In this document: one piece after another, positions 15,211 through 19,972 of the stretch
How the letters are laid out: each line of letters opens with the position of its first letter
How positions within the stretch are numbered: the first letter of the stretch is position 1
Source of the DNA: Eubacterium sp.
GTDB lineage: Bacteria; Bacillota; Clostridia; Oscillospirales; Acutalibacteraceae
Reading direction: 5' to 3'
DNA: 19,972 nt
Assembly: GCA_024696725.1 (NCBI GenBank)
Contig: JAILGO010000157.1
Location: 1-19,972 of the forward strand
Program-made: the position numbers and the translations under genes
Notes under the pieces: generated by a model
Told to the model about the DNA's origin: nothing
The model's input: only the letters and a program-made list of their open reading frames with translations
Databases searched by the model: none

Positions 15211-15213
15211 AAC
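15198..15213. repeat. Perfect 16-bp palindrome upstream of larE (operator candidate)
   Basis: GTTATTA (15198-15204) and TAATAAC (15207-15213) are perfect inverted arms around a 2-bp centre. The site overlaps the candidate -10 box. One arm, GTTATTA, is repeated at 15244-15250 just before the larE ribosome binding site. Confidence 0.45.
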
Positions 15214-15266
15214 TTTTAACTCTTTATTTTGTCTTCTTTTTCTGTTATTATTAATTTGGTGATAAG

Positions 15267-16019
15267 ATGGATATTAAATCGTTTTTTGAAAAGCACGGCG
15301 AGACGGCGCTCGCCTTCTCGGGCGGAGTCGACTCCTCGGTACTGCTTGCGCTTTCGAAGAAATACGCAAAAAGAGTAAAAGCGTATTACGTAAAATCGCA
15401 GTTCCAGCCTCGGTTTGAGCTTGACGACGCGCTTGAAACGGCAGAGAAGCTCGGCGCTGAGCTTGAGGTTATTGAGCTTGACGTGCTCGGCTTTAATGAG
15501 ATTATAAATAACCCGCCCGACCGCTGTTACTACTGTAAAAAGGCAATATTCGGCGAAATACTTAAGCACGCAAAACGCGACGGCTTCGGAGTTATTATTG
15601 AAGGCACGAACGCAAGCGACGATATATCCGACCGACCCGGCTACAAGGCGCTCGGCGAGCTTGAGGTGCTTTCGCCGCTTAAGTTCTGTGGCTATACAAA
15701 AGCCGATATAAGACGTACCGCGGCGGAGTTCGGACTTTCGGTTGCGGATAAGCCGTCCTACGCCTGCCTTGCGACAAGGATTCCGACGGGGACTGTAATA
15801 ACCGACGGGCTGCTTAAAAAAACGGAAGCCGCCGAGAACGGCTTAAGAGCCCTCGGCTTTCGGAATTTCCGCGTGCGTTATAAAAACGGCGGCGCAGGGC
15901 TTGAATTCGGTAAAACGGATTTTGAGCTTTATTATAAATCGGAGGACGAGGTGCAAAACGTGCTTTCGCCCTACTATGATAAAATTACACTTGACTTAAA
16001 GGAGCGACCCGATGAATAA
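15267..16019 (+). CDS. larE: Nickel-pincer cofactor biosynthesis sulfur transferase LarE
   Basis: A 250-residue PP-loop ATP pyrophosphatase that adenylates the carboxylates of pyridinium dicarboxylate mononucleotide and replaces their oxygen with sulfur, making the dithio precursor of the nickel-pincer nucleotide (NPN). The PP-loop is SGGVDSS (18-24). The sulfur-donating Cys of L. plantarum LarE (Cys176) corresponds to C167 in KPSYACLATRIPTG. A CxxC pair at C87/C90 (RCYYC) gives three conserved cysteines, the pattern reported for LarE proteins that carry a [4Fe-4S] cluster and can turn over, rather than sacrificing the protein Cys. The start ATG 15267 follows GGTGAT (15258-15263). It overlaps larB by 8 bp. 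Confidence 0.94.
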   Translation: MDIKSFFEKHGETALAFSGGVDSSVLLALSKKYAKRVKAYYVKSQFQPRFELDDALETAEKLGAELEVIELDVLGFNEIINNPPDRCYYCKKAIFGEILKHAKRDGFGVIIEGTNASDDISDRPGYKALGELEVLSPLKFCGYTKADIRRTAAEFGLSVADKPSYACLATRIPTGTVITDGLLKKTEAAENGLRALGFRNFRVRYKNGGAGLEFGKTDFELYYKSEDEVQNVLSPYYDKITLDLKERPDE

Positions 16020-16758
16020 AGAGGAATTAACCGCTCTGCTCGAAGCGGTTGCAGATAAAAGGCTGTCCGTTGAGGACGCCGTAACGAAGCTGAAAATAAC
16101 GCCCTATGAGGATTTAGGCTTCGCTAAAATAGATACCCACCGCGGAATCCGTCAGGGCGCCGAGGAGGTAATCTACGGCGCGGGCAAGACGAGAGAGCAG
16201 ATTGAGGGCATCGTTATGCACATGCTGGAGGGCGGCTCTGAGAGCGTTCTTATTACGCGACTCAGCGAGGAATCCGCAGAGTATCTTTCAAAGAAAACAG
16301 AGCTGTTTTACGATAAGCTTTCAAAAATCGCGATGGCGGGCGAGCGCACGGCTGAAGCTGATACGGGCAATATTGTAATCGCAACGGGCGGAACGAGCGA
16401 TATTCCCGTTGCCGAGGAAGCGGCGCTTACCGCAGAATACTACGGAAGCAGGGTAACGAGACTTTACGACGTAGGAGTATCGGGGATGCACAGGCTGACC
16501 GATAACGCCGAAATTCTCGCAAAAGCTAAGGTGGTAATCGCGGTCGCGGGTATGGAGGGCGCGCTTGCGAGCGTTGTCGGCGGAATGGTCGACTGTCCCG
16601 TAATTGCCGTACCTACAAGCGTCGGCTACGGCGCGAATTTCAAGGGGCTTTCCGCGCTTCTTTCAATGCTTAATTCCTGCGCGAGCGGAGTCAGCGTCGT
16701 TAACATTGATAACGGCTTCGGCGCAGGCTATCTCGCTAATATGATAAACAAAATTTAG
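16012..16758 (+). CDS. larB: Nickel-pincer cofactor biosynthesis carboxylase/hydrolase LarB
   Basis: A 248-residue enzyme that starts NPN synthesis. It carboxylates C5 of the nicotinic acid adenine dinucleotide pyridinium ring and hydrolyses the phosphoanhydride to give P2CMN. The PurE-like C-terminal domain is clear: GGTSDIPVAEEA (126-137), LYDVGVSGMHR (151-161), AGMEGAL (179-185), TSVGYG (202-207), NSCASGV (221-227) and DNGFGAGY (233-240). C223 and E182 appear to correspond to the catalytic Cys221 and Glu180 of the L. plantarum enzyme. ATG 16012 lies inside the end of larE (8-bp overlap), with AAGGAG a few bases upstream, so the two are translationally coupled. Confidence 0.94.
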   Translation: MNKEELTALLEAVADKRLSVEDAVTKLKITPYEDLGFAKIDTHRGIRQGAEEVIYGAGKTREQIEGIVMHMLEGGSESVLITRLSEESAEYLSKKTELFYDKLSKIAMAGERTAEADTGNIVIATGGTSDIPVAEEAALTAEYYGSRVTRLYDVGVSGMHRLTDNAEILAKAKVVIAVAGMEGALASVVGGMVDCPVIAVPTSVGYGANFKGLSALLSMLNSCASGVSVVNIDNGFGAGYLANMINKI

Positions 16759-16766
16759 GTGATAAT

Positions 16767-17927
16767 ATGAATTTGTATTTTGAATGTAATACGGGTGCGG
16801 CGGGGGATATGCTCGCCTCGGTGCTCGTTTCGCTGTTCGACGATAAAGAGAAAATAACGGCGGAGCTGAATTCGCTCTCACTTCCGCATACCGTGATAAA
16901 GTACGGCGAAAAGGCGCAGAACGGGATTAACGGCGCTCACCTTGAGATAATTATTAACGGAGAAAAAGAGGAGCCCGACGGCGAACATCACTCCCATCAT
17001 CATCACCACGGAAGAAGCCTTGAAGAAATATATTCAATTATCGACTCTCTCAATGTGGGCGATAAGGTAAAAAAGGATATAAAAAGTATTTACGGTATCG
17101 TCGCAGAGGCTGAGGCTCAGGCTCACGGCGCGCCCGTCGGTGAAATCCATTTTCACGAGCTCGGAATGCTCGACGCTATTGCCGATATAACCGTAAGCGC
17201 TTATCTTATAGAAAAGCTGAATATAGGGAAAATATACGCCTCGCCGATTAACGTCGGAAACGGAACGGTAAAATGCGCTCACGGCGTGCTTCCCGTTCCC
17301 GCACCCGCAACGGCGAATATTCTCGTCGGCGTTCCCTATTATAAAAGCGATATAAATACCGAGCTCTGTACGCCTACGGGCGCTGCGGTGCTTAAGTATT
17401 TCTGTGACGGCTTTACCGAAAGCCCGAGGCTTGACTCGGTTAAAAAAATCGGTATCGGCTCAGGCACGAAGGAGCTGAAACAGGCGAATATTTTAAGAGC
17501 GTTTCTCTATGAAGAGGAAACCGTTACCGAGCTTTCGTGCAATATCGACGATATGACGGGAGAGGAAACCGCCTTCGCGACGGAAATTATAATGAAGGAG
17601 GGCGCACTCGATTGCTTTGTTACTCCCGTTTTTATGAAGAAGGGAAGACCCGCGTATCTCTTAACCGTTCTTTGCAATAATGCCGACGCGGAGAATTTCG
17701 CCGCTCTTATCTTTAAGCACACTACGACAATCGGCATAAGAAAATATGCGCCTTCGCGTTATACTCTCGAGCGCGAGCTTAAGGACGAGGGAGTTCCGAT
17801 AAAACGCTCCGAGGGCTACGGAACGGCTAAGGAAAAAATCGAATTTGAGAATATAAAAGCGCTCGCGCTTGAAAAGAACGTATCGGTCTTTGAAGCGCGA
17901 AAGGAGCTTGAAGAACAGTTAAAGTAA
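16767..17927 (+). CDS. larC: Nickel insertion protein LarC, single continuous frame
   Basis: A 386-residue CTP-dependent cyclometallase that inserts Ni into the dithio precursor to complete NPN. It starts LYFECNTGAAGDM (3-15), the typical LarC opening. A His-rich stretch with seven His at 74-81 (HHSHHHHH) probably holds nickel. The EIHFHELG motif and SCNIDDMTGE lead into the C-terminal LarC2-type nucleotide-binding part. In L. plantarum larC is split into larC1/larC2 and joined by ribosomal frameshifting; here it is one uninterrupted frame. ATG 16767 is preceded by AGGTGAT, 8 bp after the larB stop. No larA follows it. Confidence 0.93.
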   Translation: MNLYFECNTGAAGDMLASVLVSLFDDKEKITAELNSLSLPHTVIKYGEKAQNGINGAHLEIIINGEKEEPDGEHHSHHHHHGRSLEEIYSIIDSLNVGDKVKKDIKSIYGIVAEAEAQAHGAPVGEIHFHELGMLDAIADITVSAYLIEKLNIGKIYASPINVGNGTVKCAHGVLPVPAPATANILVGVPYYKSDINTELCTPTGAAVLKYFCDGFTESPRLDSVKKIGIGSGTKELKQANILRAFLYEEETVTELSCNIDDMTGEETAFATEIIMKEGALDCFVTPVFMKKGRPAYLLTVLCNNADAENFAALIFKHTTTIGIRKYAPSRYTLERELKDEGVPIKRSEGYGTAKEKIEFENIKALALEKNVSVFEARKELEEQLK

Positions 17928-17937
17928 GAGGAATAAA

Positions 17938-18852
17938 ATGGTATATACCGTAACTTTAAATCCTGCGATCGACTACGTCATAAAGACGGACGGTCTGAGC
18001 GCAGGCGTTATTAACCGCTCAAAGCACGGGAAAATCTTTTACGGCGGAAAGGGGATTAACGTTTCCGTTATTCTTTCCCGTCTCGGCGTTGAAAATAAGG
18101 CGCTCGGCTTCCTTGCAGGCTTTACGGGCAGGGAGCTTGAAAGACTGCTGACTGCCGATGGCGTCAGCTCAGAATTCATTTATCTTGAAAGCGGCTTAAC
18201 GCGAATCAACGTAAAAATCAAATCAAACGGCGAATACGATATTAACGCCGACGGACCGGAGATTAGTGAAGCGGATATCGAAAAGCTTCTTGATAAGCTC
18301 GGAGAAATTAAGGACGGCGATTATCTCGTAATCGCAGGCTCTGTTCCGAAGTCGCTCCCCGCGGATGTTTACGAAAGAATCCTTTCGCGCCTTGAAGGTC
18401 GTAATATCAGCTTCGTTATAGACGCCGAGGACGGACTGCTTAAAAGCGCGCTGAAATACAGACCGTTTCTCATTAAGCCTAATCACCTTGAGCTCGGCGC
18501 TCTTTTCGGCGTTAAGACCGAAACCGACGCGGAAATTATAAAATACGCGAAGGAACTTCAGAGCCTCGGCGCAAAAAACGTGCTCGTTTCCCGCGCTGAA
18601 AACGGAGCAATCCTGCTCGACGAAAATTCAGGCGTAACAGGAATAAAAACGGTTAAGGGAACGCTCGTTAACAGCGTGGGCTGCGGCGACAGTATGCTCG
18701 CGGGCTTTATCGCGGGATATATTAAAACTAAAAGCTATTCCGAGGCGCTGCGTCTTGCCGCCGCGTGCGGAAACGCGACGGCGTTTTCCGGGCAGCTTGC
18801 CGATAAAAACGAAATTGAAAGAATATACGGCGTCTTAAATACCGACGTTTAA
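17938..18852 (+). CDS. fruK: PfkB-family hexose-phosphate kinase, probable 1-phosphofructokinase
   Basis: A 304-residue ribokinase-fold kinase of the FruK/LacC group. It begins YTVTLNPAIDY (3-13), has the substrate motif GGKGINV (36-42), IAGSVPKSLP (132-141), LIKPNHLELG (178-187) and the ATP-binding/catalytic signature NSVGCGDSMLAGF (245-257) with catalytic base D251. The usual GAGDS reads GCGDS here. It would phosphorylate fructose 1-phosphate to the 1,6-bisphosphate; tagatose-6-phosphate kinase (LacC) is the main alternative. No fructose PTS genes are next to it, which is unusual for fruK. It lies 10 bp after larC with an AAGAGGA site, so it appears to be transcribed with the lar genes. Confidence 0.85.
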   Translation: MVYTVTLNPAIDYVIKTDGLSAGVINRSKHGKIFYGGKGINVSVILSRLGVENKALGFLAGFTGRELERLLTADGVSSEFIYLESGLTRINVKIKSNGEYDINADGPEISEADIEKLLDKLGEIKDGDYLVIAGSVPKSLPADVYERILSRLEGRNISFVIDAEDGLLKSALKYRPFLIKPNHLELGALFGVKTETDAEIIKYAKELQSLGAKNVLVSRAENGAILLDENSGVTGIKTVKGTLVNSVGCGDSMLAGFIAGYIKTKSYSEALRLAAACGNATAFSGQLADKNEIERIYGVLNTDV

Positions 18853-18869
18853 ATCGCATAAAACGACAG

Positions 18870-18891
18870 ATAATAATCCTGTGATTATTAT
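18870..18891 (+). repeat. Perfect inverted repeat overlapping the start codon of the HPr-like gene
   Basis: ATAATAATC (18870-18878) and GATTATTAT (18883-18891) are perfect 9-bp arms around CTGT. The right arm contains the first two bases of the proposed ATG (18890-18892). In RNA it would hide the start codon; in DNA it could be an operator. A competing ACAG/CTGT pairing (18866-18869 with 18879-18882) is also possible. Confidence 0.6.
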
Positions 18892-19150
18892 GGTGTCTAA
18901 AAAATTTATTATGAAAAATAAAAACGGTATGCCCGTACGTTCTGCGCAGAGTCTTGCTAACTCTATGGACCGTTTTTCGTCCGATATAAAGATAAAAACC
19001 GAGGGCAAGGAAACAAACGGTAAGAGCTTTATCGGTATTATGGCGGCGGATATTAAGTACGGACGCGGCTTTGAGGTAAGCTGTAAGGGCGCCGACGAGG
19101 AGGCTATGCTTTCGGAGGCGTGTAACATTATCGAAAGCAGCTTTAATTAA
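18890..19150 (+). CDS. HPr-like (Crh-like) PTS phosphocarrier paralogue lacking the active-site His
   Basis: An 86-residue protein that aligns without gaps over its first 50 residues to Bacillus HPr (88) and resembles Crh (85). Position 15, the His phosphorylated by PEP-dependent Enzyme I, is Pro (NGMPVRSA in place of GIHARPA), while Arg17 is kept. Position 46, the Ser phosphorylated by HPr kinase, is present in GKSFIG (44-49). It therefore cannot act in PTS sugar transport but could still be a Ser46-regulated signal, as Crh is with CcpA. I chose ATG 18890 because it gives this exact HPr register; GTG 18881 adds three residues and ATG 18911 would delete the first strand. No good ribosome binding site precedes it. 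It lies 37 bp after the fruK-like gene. Confidence 0.85.
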   Translation: MVSKKFIMKNKNGMPVRSAQSLANSMDRFSSDIKIKTEGKETNGKSFIGIMAADIKYGRGFEVSCKGADEEAMLSEACNIIESSFN

Positions 19151-19160
19151 AAGCGTACTG

Positions 19161-19189
19161 TTGACTTAAAAGACAAATGTTGATAAAAT
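19161..19189 (+). promoter_or_regulatory. Strong promoter of the metallophosphoesterase gene
   Basis: TTGACT (19161-19166), a 17-bp spacer and TAAAAT (19184-19189), with an extended TG at 19181-19182, form the best promoter in the window. Transcription would start near 19196. Confidence 0.8.
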
Positions 19190-19220
19190 AACAGGTGAAA
19201 ATGCTTCACGAGGTGATAAT

Positions 19221-19972
19221 ATGAAAAAGGTACTTAAAACGACAGGAAAGGTTATAGGAATAGTTATAGCTTCTATTCTCGGTTTTCTTGCCTTGCTTTG
19301 TATAATTACGCTTATCTGGGGCGGAGTGCAGCGCGGCACGGGAACAAAGACGGAGTCGCTTCCCGTTGTTGCCGAGGATTTCAAGCCGACGATTCGCTTA
19401 ATCCTTATGACCGATACTCATAACGAAAATGAAAACGTTGCAAACGCTATCGACGCAGCGTATAAGCTGTTCGATAACGATAAAACCTATAAGGGAATTG
19501 ACGCGTTCTACTGCCTCGGCGATTTTTCAAGCGTCGGCGGTAAGGACGATTACATAAACTATAATAACGCCGTTAAGGAGCACGTCAGAAAAGAAACTCC
19601 GTTTATTACAATCCACGGAAATCACGAGCTTAAGGACGCGAACTATAAGCAGTATTTTGACGAGGTATTCGGATACGAGCCGGATAACGTTAAGGAGATT
19701 AACGGCTTTTCCTGTATTGCTTTTTCGGGAGAGCGCTCGCTTACGGAATGGACATTTACGCCGAAGAGCCTCAAGTGGCTTTCGGATTCCGTAAAAGAAG
19801 CCGAAGCAAAAGCCGACGGCAAGCCCGTTTTCGTATTTACTCATCCGCATCCGTTCGGAACCGTTTACGGAAGCTCGGTATGGTGCGACCCTCAGCTCAA
19901 CGTTATTTTTAACGGAAAAACGAATCTTATAGATTTTTCAGGACATTCCCACTTCCCCTTCAACGACCCGAG
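19221..19972 (+). CDS. Membrane-anchored calcineurin-like metallophosphoesterase, 5' part (3' end cut by window)
   Basis: At least 250 residues, open to the window end. A lysine-rich start (MKKVLKTTGK) is followed by one hydrophobic segment (about 11-34), giving an anchor or signal sequence with the catalytic domain outside the membrane. The five metallophosphoesterase blocks are all present: DTH (D65, H67), GD (D101), GNHE (N134, H135), THPHP (H208) and GHSH (H242, H244), the ligands of a dinuclear metal site. The substrate (a phosphomonoester, diester or nucleotide) cannot be told. The start follows GAGGTGAT, and a strong promoter lies just upstream, so it is a separate transcription unit. 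Confidence 0.9.
   Translation, partial: MKKVLKTTGKVIGIVIASILGFLALLCIITLIWGGVQRGTGTKTESLPVVAEDFKPTIRLILMTDTHNENENVANAIDAAYKLFDNDKTYKGIDAFYCLGDFSSVGGKDDYINYNNAVKEHVRKETPFITIHGNHELKDANYKQYFDEVFGYEPDNVKEINGFSCIAFSGERSLTEWTFTPKSLKWLSDSVKEAEAKADGKPVFVFTHPHPFGTVYGSSVWCDPQLNVIFNGKTNLIDFSGHSHFPFNDP

Noticed and set aside
15115..15266. Riboswitch or structured leader before larE
   Set aside because: The gap has only the short AT-rich palindrome and promoter-like elements. I see no conserved riboswitch core or nested helices.
17938..18852. A LarA or other NPN-using enzyme in the lar operon
   Set aside because: The gene after larC is clearly a PfkB-family kinase (GGKG and GCGDS motifs), with no LarA features. 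No LarA-like sequence is seen elsewhere in the window.
1..19972. CRISPR arrays, insertion sequences, prophage genes, tRNA or rRNA
   Set aside because: No regularly spaced repeats, transposase or integrase motifs, terminal repeats or tRNA-like cloverleaf sequences were found. Genes fill nearly the whole window with ordinary short gaps.

Overview
The window looks like chromosomal DNA of a Gram-positive anaerobe of the Clostridia type, probably a gut Oscillospirales/Ruminococcaceae-like bacterium. This rests on gene content, not on any marker phylogeny: strong AGGAGG/AGGTGAT ribosome binding sites, TTGACA/TATAAT promoters, an HPr paralogue that keeps Ser46, cytoplasmic glycosidases and a phosphorylase, and a nickel-pincer cofactor operon. 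All 15 genes call cleanly. The first (GAPDH) and the last (metallophosphoesterase) are cut by the window edges. No tRNA, rRNA, CRISPR array, insertion sequence, transporter or DNA-binding regulator gene is visible.

Layout. (1) 1-1609 +: the 3' part of GAPDH with its terminator, then a Gfo/Idh/MocA oxidoreductase with its own promoter. (2) 1680-7459 -: a tight five-gene operon, in transcription order a glucose-dehydrogenase-like MDR enzyme, an LgoD-like zinc dehydrogenase, an amidohydrolase/lactonase, tagaturonate reductase (uxaB) and altronate dehydratase (uxaA). (3) 7626-12570 +: a divergently transcribed operon of a GH3 beta-glycosidase, a xylulokinase and a FucI/AraA-type sugar isomerase. 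(4) 12641-15072 -: an endoglycoceramidase-like GH5 enzyme followed by a GH130 phosphorylase. (5) 15267-18852 +: larE-larB-larC, followed by a PfkB-family 1-phosphofructokinase. (6) 18890-19150 +: a small HPr-like protein without the phosphorylatable His. (7) 19221-end +: a membrane-anchored metallophosphoesterase with its own strong promoter.

How they may work together. Operon 2 can be read as a complete non-phosphorylative oxidative route for an aldohexose such as L-galactose: aldose to lactone, to aldonate, to tagaturonate, to altronate, to 2-keto-3-deoxygluconate. No uronate isomerase is present, which favours entry from an aldose or aldonate over entry from galacturonate. Operon 3 reads as intracellular glycoside cleavage followed by isomerisation and phosphorylation of a pentose, probably xylose, with a FucI-family isomerase in place of XylA. 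Operon 4 would cleave and phosphorolyse a beta-mannoside or glycolipid-like substrate in the cytoplasm. The lar genes make the nickel-pincer nucleotide, but the LarA-type enzyme that would use it is not in the window.

The most interesting candidates are the oxidative sugar pathway, the Pro15/Ser46 HPr paralogue whose start codon lies in a perfect hairpin, the larA-less NPN operon coupled to a sugar-phosphate kinase, the non-XylA isomerase paired with xylulokinase, and the intracellular GH5-GH130 pair.
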